Shown piece after piece: positions 11,400-23,921 of a DNA stretch of 64,000 nt. The notes beneath the pieces were generated by a model. It made no database searches and had not been told where the DNA came from. It was given only the letters and a program-made list of their open reading frames with translations. Within the stretch, counting starts at the first letter, position 1. Each line of letters starts with the position of its first letter. The position numbers were made by a program, and so were the translations under genes. This stretch comes from Spirometra erinaceieuropaei. Its lineage: Eukaryota; Platyhelminthes; Cestoda; Diphyllobothriidea; Diphyllobothriidae. The stretch covers positions 356,353 through 420,352 of the forward strand of contig CACRXP010000417.1 in NCBI GenBank assembly GCA_902702965.1. Reading direction: 5' to 3'.

Positions 11400-13440
11400 A
11401 AAGAAAAAGAAGACTGGACCGGTCGTTTCTGTAGCTTACGTCATCGTCAGCTAGCTGTACCCAGTCACGTAGTATGGAACACTTGGGGCTCTATCCGGCT
11501 GCCCTTCTTTTAGAAGTCCATCCCCTCTAACTTCTGGGGCAGGGGACCGTTATCCTGTCAGTTGCGACGGTGTAAGTGCAATGGAAGAAGACGCTCACCG
11601 ATCGCGCTGCGGAACACACTGGTTCCGTTTTTTTCCATGGAACCCTCCCCAATGCTCAAACAACATTTGCATTGTGGCACGTTATACAGGAAAAAGGACC
11701 TTACCGACAAAAAAACAAGAGAGACTGGAACTTCGATAGTTACGGCTGGCTGATGACGGCTAACGTACCGGACGTGACCGCCTCAGGTTCCCTTACCTTT
11801 GTCGATAATGTCATTCTGTCTATCATACACGCCTCAATGGACCTGCTAACAGGTCTCAAGACAAAACTCCAACACAAACGGGAGGATAGTGTTTTGTAGT
11901 GCCATTGGTGAGCAGCCATTCAATGTTCATATATCATGATAATAAAACGTTCATCCATCTGGTTACGGAAAATGCTCATTCCGTTTTCCTCGAAAACACT
12001 AGCGAGGGGATATTTAATAATGCAGTAAACTTTACTTACAAAGACAACGGCGTAGGAATGTTCCATTATCTGATCGGTGAACACCCATTGAAATCTTCAC
12101 TTACCCGCTTCGCACATTATTATCTGAACTTGGTGCAAACTCTTTGAAACAAACTCTTCTAGCTTCGGTTCGTATGTTTACATAAATATTCCAGCCGGGG
12201 TTAATCAGCCTCAATACCAACAGACAGTCAGTCTTAGGCATAGATCGGATGAATGACAACTGCTTTTAGGCTCCGTCTTCATGCGGCCCCTCTGCTGCAT
12301 GTGTAATTCGATTCTGGGACAATCGCTGTGCGTCAAGCGTCGCGGCTTGGAAAGCTGCTGCCTGACGCCTCAACTCAGGCCACGCAGACTGTCCAGTTTT
12401 GCGGGTGTGCTTGTATGGAATGGCAGACCGGTGAGATGAGAACCAGCCTGAAGCGACTCTCTCCTCCTAACGTGCCCTACGTCACTCTCGCGTATGCGAG
12501 ATGCCCACCTCTCAACCCCTGTTGCGTGAACTCAGGGTGCTTGAGTTTGGGGGCCTAGGTCGTGCATGTGGCGTCCGCGGACAATGTCATCACCCCGCTC
12601 ATTCCCGCACCTGTTAGCTGACCGGTTCAGGCTGTAGGTGACGTCTGAAAATGGGAAGATTGAGTGAGGTCAACGACTTGGCGTATTTTCCTTACTATAA
12701 AAAATCTGACGCGCGTGAAGCTATCACGTTGTGCTAAAAATCGCAGCTTGAAAGATTGCCAACTGATGGGAACACTTGGACCTCACAGTCGGCCCAGTGT
12801 TGTGTGTTTGCGTTGAGCGCCCGACTCGTGGTCTAAGAGTCATACTGCAATTGCGCATTCTTAACGTGACCTCTGTTGCACTTTTATCCCGTGGGATCCG
12901 TGTCATGCGTGACGGCACGCCTAGGTGCAGCTCCGGACGTGCCAGCCACCCTTTTGTTGTTGATCAAAATCCTGGCCATTTGCTGTGTGGACGAGGTGGT
13001 TTGGAGTGGACCACCAAGGTGCGGGCTCGACTGCGCCATTTGCCTGCGCTGTGTTCCACATCCATACTTCTTGTCTGTGTCTTAACACTAGATCGAGATG
13101 GAAAGTGGGGAATAGAGAGTGCGGTAGATGCTTCGCAAGTCTACTATCATTATAAATTAAATCACGTGAAAGTCAACGTGTGCTCCATCTTGCTATGGAT
13201 CACACAGTTGACATCGTCGGATGCAACTTTGGAACTGTTAATACTGACTACAAAGCTACTAGTTCAAAGCCAGACACTTTTAGCCGTCTGTATTCAGTCG
13301 CATGACAGAGTTGCAGTTGATGGGTCAACAGGTAGTGTGCCGAACCCCTCACAGCTACGTCATGCTGCAACAGAAGGTCGACAAGCATGTTTCTGAACCG
13401 CTAGATATTACCTGAACTGTTTATATAGCTTATAAGTCGA
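11400..13440. other. GC-richer block of unidentified, probably repeat-derived DNA
   Basis: Base composition shifts clearly toward GC relative to the flanks, as in the PLE and RTE regions. A 206-codon plus-strand frame (12776-13396) exists, but it is Leu/Val/Arg-rich without a recognisable domain and part of it belongs to a dispersed repeat (13090-13170, inverted copy at 18473-18550). I interpret the block as decayed transposable-element sequence of unknown type. Confidence 0.45.
13090..13170 (+). repeat. Dispersed repeat Q, plus copy
   Basis: Contains GAGAGTGCGGTAGATG followed by a GCGCAA-like stretch and CTACTATCATTATAAATT. The reverse complement of 18473-18550 reads through the same order of blocks (GAGAGTGTGGTAGATG, AGCGCAATATTACTATAAC). 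The homology probably extends some tens of bases upstream, at lower identity. Family unknown. Confidence 0.55.
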
Positions 13441-16400
13441 AATATATGCAACACTAGATTCAAATCGGTGTAGGAACTAGTTACTATGTTGATGGGTCAA
13501 TTGCTTTCCAAACAAATCATGAATAGAAAGCAGCAGAAACAACGACGAGGACTGATCTGGTCTTGCGTTTTCTCCCAGGTCATTTTACTAGATCCCAGGT
13601 CATATTCTCCATTCCAGATTATGATGAGACACCTAAGCAGGGAGTTTGTTAGTGAAGGATTTCGAGGACAGGACACGATGAATACGTCTATGAAAACCTT
13701 TGAAGAACTTGGCTGTTTTCTTTTGGTTTATCTAAACACTTCAAAAAGCAAATAACAATTAATTCCCATTGAAAAACGCCTATAACAATAGACGATCAGT
13801 TGGTTTTGCTTAAATATACGAGTAAACATAATAGCTCTTTTCCAGTGATTTTCTCTCGTCCTCAAGTGATATATGTAAATCTTTGTAGCCTACATATGCG
13901 AAAGCGAATTTGGATGACTGACAAATAGCTATGATGGTCGTTTAAAAAGTGTACTACTTACTCTTTCGTCAAAGTATTTATTGACGGATGGGTTCGAAAA
14001 TCATCTCCGGTATATTCTGTCCTCAACGTCCGACTGCATTCTGTGTAGAAAGCATTCGGAAGTTGTCAGTCCTATTTCCTGCGCCGCCAGCGCATGTGTC
14101 AACGCTGGTCAGATATGGCTAGTCTAAGGGTCGAGTTGTAATAAACAACGATGACACCATTATTACTCGGTGTCTAAGGCCACCGGTGAACTAGAAAGCG
14201 GAGTGATTAAGACGTGTGAGTAATTTTGATGAGTGCTGTTGTGGCGAGATTAACTCGCACTTGCGTACCAAACGTTACGTAGTCACGTTAAAAGACACAA
14301 CCCAGATGCAGGTTTAGTGATGGAGAGAAGATGAATAAAGTAGCGCACAATTATACTAGTGGAGGCTAGCTGCCCGGCGGATACTATTAACTCTCTTGTC
14401 GACTAAGTCTTCAAAAATGCCCTTTGAAGAAGACAAGATAGCTCCAGAAAAATATTACGACACTCAGCAGTCAATTGCTTACTGTCAAATTTCAAAACAT
14501 TCTATTTTGTACATGAATGGCATTCGACTGTGCTAAAAATAAACAAATATGCATGCTTTTCTAGAATTACAGATATTCTTACTTCGACGAGGACGATTTC
14601 TCTTTGTGAAACGTTGTGCGTCATCATTAGACATGCGCTTTCTTGAAGCCCATGACACCTGACTTAACATAACGTAAACTGCAATCGGCAATAGGTGGAA
14701 CTCCAAAAGCATGAATTAAATGTTGAAACTAGTGTACATTTCAAATGCATTTTGAACTCCTAACCCAACGTATGCAGTTTTTTGCAATCAGGTTTGAACT
14801 ATGAACGAGTAACTGGGTATGGAGTGAATATTTCCATTTACGCGTAGGATATTATGTCGTCTTATTTCAGTTGATTTACTTATATGGTTAAGAATTGGAA
14901 ATGTGTCTTTATGCCAAGTTTTTTTCAGTAAAATGCGCCAGCTCGTAAACGCTCTTTGCCATCTAACATTCGGAAACTTGCCGTTTTTGACCATTTTAAG
15001 TGCCATACGTCTTCCAGTGGTTTAAACACACAATAACCTTGCGATGGATCGTTGGCCATCACATGTGATGGAGAATGTATTTTTAAATGCATGTTTAAAC
15101 AGGCGCGATTAAAAAAATACACTGAAACTCATTTAGCCGGGAGATTTGCTGACCTTAGATAACTGTATTTTTAGCTAAATGATTAATTGGCATTCGGCAT
15201 TTTATGACGGACTCGCTGCGCCAAAGTTTTAACCGTGGTCTTTTGAAAGATGCCTAGTCAGACGTTGATATTTACATTTCTGAAACTGCGAAAACATTGC
15301 TTAGCGATGCAGCACGATTTACTTCTACTAATATAATTTTTTCAGATAATATCCACCTAGTATCCGTAGCTCAAAACATGATGCAATTTTAAACAGTGCA
15401 AATTTTGAGGGGATTTGACTGTCAACGGATGGATTAAAAAGCTTTTTGTATGGCAAGTTTGGCCTAAATTAACAGTGATATCTTTTCGTCATTCGAGACG
15501 GAAGCATAGTTTTCTCTGTCATGTGACTGTCAGAAAATGTTCTCAGCAGACCCATTCTTGACCCCTCGGCGCATTAATCTTACATAGGTTTGAAAAGACG
15601 TCAAGATAATCCCTAATCCTCCTTTTGTTCTTCGTTCCGTCGACGATTCTTTTGAGACTGCGCAACAAAATGACGTCAGCCATTCCTAGACATGCAGCAA
15701 AACGTGTCCGCAAAGAAAAATGCAATGCCAAACTGCCGTTATCTAGACGATCGCTTATTCAAAAGAATTTGTCAAAACGACATAAAAAGGGTCTGCCAAA
15801 ATAATGCCAGTGTTAAGGGCATTATAATAGTCAAAATTATTAAAAATGCTTATAACTGAGGCTGCGTCGCAGACGTTTATTATGCAATTCTAAATCGCTT
15901 GTAAGGAAAGCTCACAACACCCGGCCATAATTGTTCATAACGTTTCTTTGCCTGAAAAGCAGATTTAAGTCCCTAATAGTCTTACTACGTCACCTGCGTT
16001 TCCAAATCAGAAAACACTTCTGTGACACACCTTATCCGTCCCCAAATCTAACTGCAGTATATTTGACCTCGAGGCCCCCCGGGAATTGCATATCATACTA
16101 CTTCTCTAACCTTAACCTTCTCCACTGATTGAGTCTCATTTATTGACCTCTTCACTTGACATATAATATTCGGCTGCAACCTGGGTTACAGACCAGGATA
16201 CGTTCGCGCCAAGTTCGATTCTTTCAACTGTGTACATATGTATTACTCCAGTAATTGCTTATTGACGCGCATAACCACATTTGCGGAATTCCGCCTAGGG
16301 TTGTGTGTGATCTCGAGAGCTGTTGTGGATATCTGCTATTGTATCGGCCGTTGGTAATGTTCAGTCCTGTATGTTCGCATCATAAGGCGCGTTTTTCAAC

Positions 16401-17764
16401 TTATTTTCTATGCGTTATCATTCTCCAAATTCGGATCTGAACGATGGCGGCTAACTTGTTTAAGATGACAGAATGACACCAACGACCCTAATGCTCTACT
16501 TACAGCCTTTAACCGCCGAAAGATCCTATACGTTTGTCTTTGTTTTAAAGTGCAATATTGACATTCCTATACCTTATAATTTAGCCATCTTTTAGTCACT
16601 TCTTAATATAACAGTGGTCGCTGAGCCAAAAATAGTATTTTAAAGCAACTGTCAAGTGTCTGCCTATGTCGCTTTCTTGTATGGATGACAGGATATTGCG
16701 CAAGTAAGTGCACCTATTGCTACTTATGAGGATAGAAGGAGGTAGGGGGAAGAAACGATAAAATGATATGGTCCACAAGTAGACAATAATCATTTGATTC
16801 GTGAAATGCATGCCCGACGCTCACGATACAGTATGGACGCTGACAAATCGGTGGATCTCTTTTGATGCCAGAAATTATAGAAAAACATTACCTTACATAC
16901 CCGAGTATTTGGGGAGGAGTTTGAGGCGCTTGAGCCCTAGTTCAAATCGGGTGCCTAGTGCAAATCCCATACTAATGTGTCACGCATATTTTTGTTTTGT
17001 TCACCACTACTGCAGGTCTGAGAATGCACTTATGTTAATTCTGGTACACACTGTTCTCATAGGTTTGAAATACCTCACTGTATGACGAAATGGATAGTCA
17101 TACTACTTACAAAATCGTCCAACATAGCAGCCAAATGTAGAATTTACAAGGCCAAACTGACTTTTAAAGGGTTCTTAAGCCCACGCAGCCATTTCTGACA
17201 CCTGAAAATAATTTTCATATAAAAAATGCCTATGAACTGCGACACAGGGGTCAGAACGACTTAAATGGTAATTTGACCGTTTTGTTACTTTCAACAGCGC
17301 AAACATGCCGCTATGTTACATTTCATGCTTTTCTGGTTTTTTAATTATTTGATTTATGAGTCCATACGTAAAATCTTGGAGAACGTCTCTTATATTCAAA
17401 AACTAGCATAACCCAAATGCAGTTTAATTGTCTCTCTATAATCTATTTTTGAAACCACCACTCGCTTTGTTGGTAAAGCAAAGTAGCGGAAACGCAAACA
17501 TAAAAAAATATTTGTCCGTTTCTCAGTATATTTACGATCTTTGCCTGCTTTCGGACGGACAACTGGTTTCTATTTTATGACGTAGGACACAAAATTATTT
17601 ATGATCGGCGAGTCTGTTAGTCACACAGGGATGTCTGATTTAACCTACTCCTTTGAACTTCAACCAGGCTTCCTAACTTCCAATGGATGCATTATCTCGG
17701 TCTGGATGTTACTGTCGATGACGGTGGGTTATTTGTGAAAAACGAAACAATGCATAATTTTTCC
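13441..17764. other. 4.3 kb AT-rich interval, no recognised gene
   Basis: Only short scattered open frames on both strands (the longest under 100 codons), with no conserved motif. No transposon termini or tRNA-like fold could be supported. Confidence 0.5.
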
Positions 17765-18165
17765 GTCATACATGGATATGTAACCATATTCGAGGTAAAA
17801 AAAACCCTGCCATCTGTAAGGCGGAACTGATGGTTAAAGGACTTTTACCAGATAAGGCCGAGGAACACACAGACGACGGCGTCAAGTAGTTGAATGCAAA
17901 AGAATACCTTTCGGGACGGCGCGGTTGTACTTTGAGTGGTTGAGCAATATTTGCCGTAATCCTTAACCCTAATCCATACTATAACTCCCGATCCCCAATC
18001 CTTACCCCTTATCTAACTGTCGATTCTTATCCCTAACCCCAGCCCAAAGTCACAAACGCTAGACGCTGAACACCTAACTCAACCCCAACACTTACCCAAA
18101 CCACTTAACCATAACTCTTAACCGCAACCCTGAACTCTAACCCTAAAACGTCCAACGCGAAGGTT
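17765..18165 (+). repeat. Dispersed repeat T with degenerate CCCTAA array, plus copy
   Basis: The left part (about 17765-17955) is non-tandem and aligns with the reverse complement of 56152-55980: shared blocks include GGATATG.A.CC, TTTTAC, ACACAG.CGAC and AGTAGTTG. The right part (about 17958-18150) is an irregular array of CCCTAA/ACCCTA-like words (for example AACCCTAATCC, CTAACCCCAGCC, CTAACCCTAAAACG), i.e. a decayed telomere-type repeat in the opposite orientation to TTAGGG. The same two-part structure in the copy inside PLE D shows that this is one dispersed unit rather than chance telomeric words. Confidence 0.75.
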
Positions 18166-19609
18166 AAAAGAAGGCGATTAGCGGAAAGTCAAGAAGGACC
18201 ACCGGCTTTGGGCTGAAAAAGGTAGACACGGCAACAAAGAAATGAGGCCGCCAACAGAACACACAGAGCAACCCAAAGCGACACCATGCCAGCGGAATCA
18301 CATCAGCTCAAAATGATTAAGTAGGTCAACAGTATTTTATTCATCATGTGCGTATTTCTAACCACATTTTGCCGGACTGGCATTTGTTAAAGTTTGTACA
18401 CTGACACCAGTCGAAAGTATGTCTAAATGATGGTGGCCACTGTTTGCCTTACTGGATGCTGGCGGCGGTAGCTGTGAATTTCATTTGAGTACGTTTGTAG
18501 TTATAGTAATATTGCGCTACATCTACCACACTCTCTTCTTCCTCATTCACTTGGCAACACCGTCAGGTCAAGGTTAAAGAGACTGTTGATGAGAACGCAG
18601 GCAGTGAAGCCCTCCCGTACACGCCCAGGGCATGCGCGATGGACTAGGTTTTTTTACCATAACCACAACGTTAGGGTCTCGTATCTCGTCTTACTGAGAG
18701 TATCATACCAGTCAAATTACAAACAAGCGATTGGAATCTGGCTGCCCGACCTGATAATATGAGTTAATCTTTCGGCCTTTTGCACATTAAAACAATTTAA
18801 AGTTGTGTCAGATTATTTATAACGAAGAGCGTGCGCTGATTTCCGAGAATATGGATGGCCACAGTCGAACTCATCCTCACCTTCCTCTTCCGAGTACCCA
18901 TCTACTACCCAAGTCGCTCATGTACCTGATTGTGCTTAGTGGCTGGTGTGGCATGCGCTCGGCCCTAAGCGTGCTGCCACACCGCATGTGTGGTATTTGT
19001 GAGGAGTGCGTAGCTTTAATAGCGCGTGCTGCCTTATTGCAGCACAACTTCCGCGTGGCCATTTGTAGGAGGCTCTGATATCCGATAATACGCACCCTTT
19101 ACGCACTATGATGCCAACTATTTGTATGTACTTTCTGCTTAAGTGTTGGCAACTTTCATGCATTCATTTTTCCCAAAGGATCATCAAGAGAAAGAAACAG
19201 ACTCCAGAAATCCAGAAGAAGCATTGCAATTGGTGTTTCCTGCACAGGAGACAAATGAACATATTTATCTGTTGCAATCTTTGCCCAGCTGATTTTGTTA
19301 CTGCCATATATTTGCATTTCAAAAGACCAAGCATCAGTTAGGGCTTAGGCTAGGTTTTGACAAAAAATCCTGCCCTACCTGGCTTTTAACACACAATCGC
19401 CCGCTTTACCGGAAGTCTCTATTGCCAAAGACTCCATATGGATAGAAACAACTGGCAAACTACACTAGTACGCATCCTACAATTTATTTGCTCGAATGTT
19501 TATGAAGTTGCGCAAGATGACTTATATGCACAAGAAGCATAGTATACAGAGTAGCGGCCGGGTACGTACAGGCTCAGATTATGTTGCAGACATACCTAAA
19601 ATGTGTCTA
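18166..19609. other. Interval with mixed composition, no recognised gene
   Basis: Contains the minus copy of repeat Q (18473-18550) and a modestly GC-rich stretch at 18840-19080. That stretch yields overlapping short frames on both strands (about 72-91 codons) with no recognisable domain. Nothing else identified. Confidence 0.45.
18473..18550 (-). repeat. Dispersed repeat Q, minus copy
   Basis: Inverted counterpart of 13090-13170. The reverse complement preserves GTAGATG, GCGCAA and the CTATAA words in the same order and spacing. Confidence 0.55.
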
Positions 19610-20604
19610 CAGTGATTGACCTATCTTATGAAATGTTGGCTGAAATTCTGAAATGCGTTTTCGATTAGGAAGGATTACTTGGTCGCGCTTGTAATACTGA
19701 TTATCTTAAGACACACTTTTATAATAAAAAATTGGGACTTGGCAGGATGTCGGCTTTTAAATGATCTTTTCTTTAATCTTCTGTAGAGTGCGTGCTTGGT
19801 AAAAATTGACTACTTACGTAGCACGCATTTTTCCCATTGATTTTCGATTGTCTTCGAAATTCAATTATATTTTATAGAAACCATAAACAAAAATATGCTT
19901 TCTTTTAGTCAATCAATAGAAACTCACGTTTTCTTTATAGCTTATACTTAGGGAAAGAGTTTAATTAGGTTTTTAAAAAATTTCCTAATTGCGAATAATT
20001 TGGAGCCTGATCATTCGTTCCAATAGAGCTTAGTGATTTCACCCTACAAGGTGTATGCGTTCCGCGTAAAGAAAATCACATATTTTTCTATGCCATTAAA
20101 GAGATATTATACAGAGTCCATAATATTTTGTACTGGATGAGGACCATGTATATTTCATGAGGAGCAGTGGTAAACGGCCAGGTACGATGCTATGTGAATG
20201 GACATTTCGCGGTCTTAAAAAGTCTCATTATTATAGACTTTTTTAAAACCTGATTATACTCCTTTCTTCAGTTTAAACTATGAAGAAGACGTGATTTTCT
20301 ATTGATTTACTAAACGTAAGCATATTTTTGTTTATGGTTTCTATAAAATATATTTGAATTTCTAAGACCATCGAAAATCAATAAGAAAAATGCGTGCTAA
20401 TTAAGTAGTCAACTTTTACCAAACACGCTTTCTGCAGGAGATTGAAAAGAAGTCCAGTTAAAATACGGTATCCTGCCAAGTCCCGAATGTTATAATATTA
20501 TGTCTTAAGATAATCAGTATTACAACCGCGACCAAGTAATCCTTCCTAATCGAAAACGCATTTTAGAATTTCAGTCAACATTTCATGAGATAGGTCACTC
20601 ACTG
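19610..20604. mobile_element. Foldback Tc1/mariner-like MITE, subfamily B full copy
   Basis: Element of 995 bp with TA on both sides (19608-19609 and 20605-20606). The termini are CAGTGATTGACCTATCT and, on the other strand at the right end, CAGTGAGTGACCTATCT. Arms remain alignable for several hundred bases (GCGTTTTCGATTAGGAAGG in both). It matches the copies at 1958 and 5588 in layout and in inner landmarks (ATGACTACTTA-like, TTGATTTTCGAT, AATTCAATTATATTT) but differs throughout, so it is a distinct subfamily. The element at 44344-44712 belongs to the same subfamily. No coding capacity. Confidence 0.85.
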
Positions 20605-23537
20605 TACTAACTGACATGAAGGCCAGGAATGTCTGCAATCAATCAGACACAATGAAAGCAGGCCAACGGAAAGGAATGACGGGCTCGGTGAATTGGGTAT
20701 GAGCCAACAGTATCATTCATATTCTGGGGCTGTCGAACAACGGTGTCTCTAAACCTCTCTCGTTATACGAAGTCTTAGGGTCGACAAAAGAGCACTACCC
20801 TCTGGGGATTTCCATTAAATCCCAAATAGTGTCCAAAGGGTATCTTTTCCAAAACTAATCTGGGTAAATCAGTAGAAACCTAAGGCGATCTTGCTAGATT
20901 TAATGACACAGCCCACTAACATTTTTAGCTTCAACAAAATCTATGAAGATTAAGAAAGAAATTTAAACCGGAAAATCGTATAGAAGCTGCAAATGCAGTG
21001 TGAAGTTTTATTCTGTAAATTCTCCCAAGGAGCGTGCCAACCACACAAAACAGCAATTACGACTGCAAAAGCAACACTCAGTAAAATATCTTTCACAATT
21101 TTTGTTTTTTTTTTCTCATCTTTATTCATTCATATGCTACAGAAAATGTAAAAAGTTATACTTTCTTACAATTATATAGTAACAAACTACCCCTCCTTTA
21201 AGGCCAATACTCGGTGAAATATTATCTTATTCTCTAAAAACGTATCTCACTTTCCGTAGTAGGGCCAGGTTAACTTATCGGGACATTTGTTTTGAGGGTT
21301 TTCAAACCCCCAGCTGCACTGTTTTTGCGTCAGTCATATCATACACCTGTCTACGTTAACAAAAATGTGTCATAAAGAGTATAAAATGGTGCATTATATG
21401 TTTAGCAGGTTGTATTTTTTATAAAAATATTTGAAAAAAAACCAAACACAGCTCTACTTCAATCGACATCTCAGTTTAAAAACACTTCAAATTAAAGATG
21501 TTAATGCCAAATCCATTAGCTTTTTGAGGATACATGTACATGCAAACGTAATTAATAACAAACCAAATAAAAAGATGCACATCTGAAGGCGTTCTGCATA
21601 AAAAATCCGAATATGTGGAAGATTTGAAAGCCAAGGAGAAAAGCAAGGATGCGCAGTTATTTCACATTTGTCGTAACATGAGTTAAAAAACTCTACTTAA
21701 ATACTTCTTGGCAAAGTAAGTGTGCGTTTGTGGGCTGTATGCGTTCTCACAGAATTGGTGCTCAGAGATCTTGCCTTGTTTTAGTTGGCAAGGCGGTTCA
21801 TTCAGGTGGAACAATGAATTGCATCCCTATCCGGTAAAGGCACTGTTATGGAGGTTGTCCGGCATAAATAATCCGTAGTCTGAGTACATGGAGTTACATG
21901 ATTATCAAGGGTTCTTCAATCCCTCTCAACATCCCCAACAATCTTAAGCAGATAACGTGTGTTGTGTGCGTCTTCATAAGCTGGTCTTTAAGCCAAAATA
22001 TGTTATGTCTGTTCGTGCAATCAAAAATATAAATAAAAAATACAGAACTGATTGTCGTGCAATTTCAAGCACGCACATTAAAAGGACTACAAATCATTGC
22101 ATATTTATACCTACTGACACATACTAACAAGGTGATTATCGTTCAGCTTCGGTGTGCAATACGTTCATTTAAACGTAAACCCTAGTTTAAACCTGCTTTA
22201 GGCTTTTCAAAAGATAAGGGCCTGACGGCCACAAAAACGTTTACGGAACAACTGCGCAAAGATAATACACATGCAACCACTTTGCGGAAATACAAATCAG
22301 CATGTTTTGCAGCTTAGCATCCTGCTATGCAAAAAAGCATTGTTTTTGCGATAATTTAAAATTATTTAATTCTACAATGTCAAATGATTGGTATCATTTT
22401 TATGCTAAATTAACCATTAAGCTCATAGATTGCGGAGATTTTAAACGTGGCATAACATGTCTTTTACAACGTAAAATGCATCGAAAGAATTGACGGACAG
22501 GTAAGCAAAATGAAAGGAACCAAATCATCTCTGTGCTTTCGTGGGTACGCTAAACCTATCAAGTAAAATAATATGGGCCCTATCTCAGGCAGTTGTTTGC
22601 GATCCCTTTGGATATTGTTCATATGGTGGCGTTTATTTCTGTTTCTCTCGTCTTCACAAACGTATTAATTTATTTTTTTGTGAATGTTATGGATTCAACC
22701 AGTTAGCTAAAAGTGAAATTTTAAAAAATAAGACGGTCCACAAAAAGCGTTTTTTATAATTTTGTCGCTTTATGACATTTTTTCTCCGTTGCAAAGTTTA
22801 TAAGGTCTTAAGTGTATTTGCTCTCTCAAGGTGGTTTTTAAATTGGTTGTTTGTCGAAGTCTAAAATGATACTGCATAGGTTAAACTAGGCCTTCTTTCG
22901 AAACTTGGTCATATTTTAAAGCAGTATAACGATGTGGATACAAAATATGCGGTTGTCTAACTTTCATGAGATATCTCACGAACTGTTCGCCCGCATATAA
23001 GTTTTCGGGATTCGCTTAGATGCATCCAAAGTGCAGGCGACATAATTAATGTTACTAATTAACCGCAATTGTTCGCAGGGACTGGACGAAGTAAGTTTCT
23101 AAGTTTATTATGTAGTGCTTCGTACTTTCCTTGCGGCAATGTAATAAATCAATGGAGTTTTCAACCCTTTAGCAGATTAGGTGGCAGGTTGCTAGGCAAA
23201 GAAAAATATATTTTGAATATTATGATAAACATTATTTTCGAAACCCAAAGTCGCTCACGAGAGTCCAGGTGGGTACTTTTATTTTGTCTTTTACGCAATC
23301 GAACGAAATCGAGCGATCATCCGCAAGGAAAGTATAGGTGTCGTTTTTCGCAAAAGCGCCTTACGATTAGGTAAACTTTAAAAGCAACCAGATGTATGAA
23401 AATACTTGTAAATCATTGAACTGTATGTTTAGAGAGGCGTCCCACAAGCCAGGCCCTTTGTCATTTATAAGTGATAAGTAAGAACATGTATTTATTGACA
23501 TTAATTGCTATTTATATTCATACTGAGATAAACTCCG
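20605..23537. other. 2.9 kb AT-rich interval, no recognised gene
   Basis: Includes a T-rich tract near 21100-21115 and short open frames only. A lone terminus-like string (TTTCATGAGATATCTCACG, about 22963) resembles a foldback-element end, but no partner arm is visible. Confidence 0.45.
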
Positions 23538-23618
23538 CGCCTCAGTGGGATAATAACCCACGCGGTAATGGGAAGGCATTAGTAGAGCCAACATTCTAAC
23601 CACTTGAGCTACGAGGCT
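23538..23618 (-). repeat. tRNA-derived unit (SINE head or tRNA pseudogene), copy 1
   Basis: Read on the minus strand this 81 nt unit has a tRNA layout. The acceptor-like 5' GCCTCG pairs with 3' GAGGC, followed by a D-arm containing the A-box-like TAGCTCAAGTGG. An anticodon-arm-like GGCT...GCC follows, then a long variable region and a T-arm region with a damaged B box (GGTTATTATCC in place of GGTTCGAATCC). A second unit of exactly 81 nt lies 303 bp downstream in the same orientation. The long variable region and damaged B box argue for a tRNA-derived SINE or pseudogene rather than a working tRNA. Confidence 0.65.
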
Positions 23619-23840
23619 CCGCCGGAAGAGGCGAATTTAATCACATTTGGGTTAAGTTATCCGACCAACCTACCGCAACGCCTGGAATCAATCAAATCTG
23701 ATCCCGTAAGATAACTGCCCAGGCAGTATTTCTTAGGTAATTCACTAAGAATTCACCAGATGACTACCAGCTTCACTAAATGCATAGATGTTTGGTAGAT
23801 TTTTGAATAATTCTTATTGACGCAATTGTTAAAACCTTGA

Positions 23841-23921
23841 CGCCTCGTTAGGATTCGAGCCCAAGCAGTAATGGGAAGGCTTTAGTACAGCCCACGATCT
23901 GACCACTTGAGCTACGAGAGG
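23841..23921 (-). repeat. tRNA-derived unit, copy 2 (better preserved)
   Basis: 81 nt on the minus strand. A box TAGCTCAAGTGG and B box GGGCTCGAATCC are both intact. The T-arm folds as TTGGG/CCTAA around a 7-nt CTCGAAT loop, and the anticodon arm as GGCT/AGCC around a 7-nt loop (GTACTAA, formal anticodon ACT). The acceptor stem pairs at about five of seven positions and the D stem has a mismatch. These faults, together with the sister copy at 23538, favour a SINE head over a functional tRNA gene. Confidence 0.65.

Noticed and set aside
12776..13396. 206-codon plus-strand frame
   Set aside because: Composition and overlap with dispersed repeat Q suggest a chance frame in GC-richer repeat DNA; no domain seen.
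22940..22995. Additional foldback-element terminus
   Set aside because: One short terminus-like string without a partner arm or inner landmarks is not enough to call a copy.
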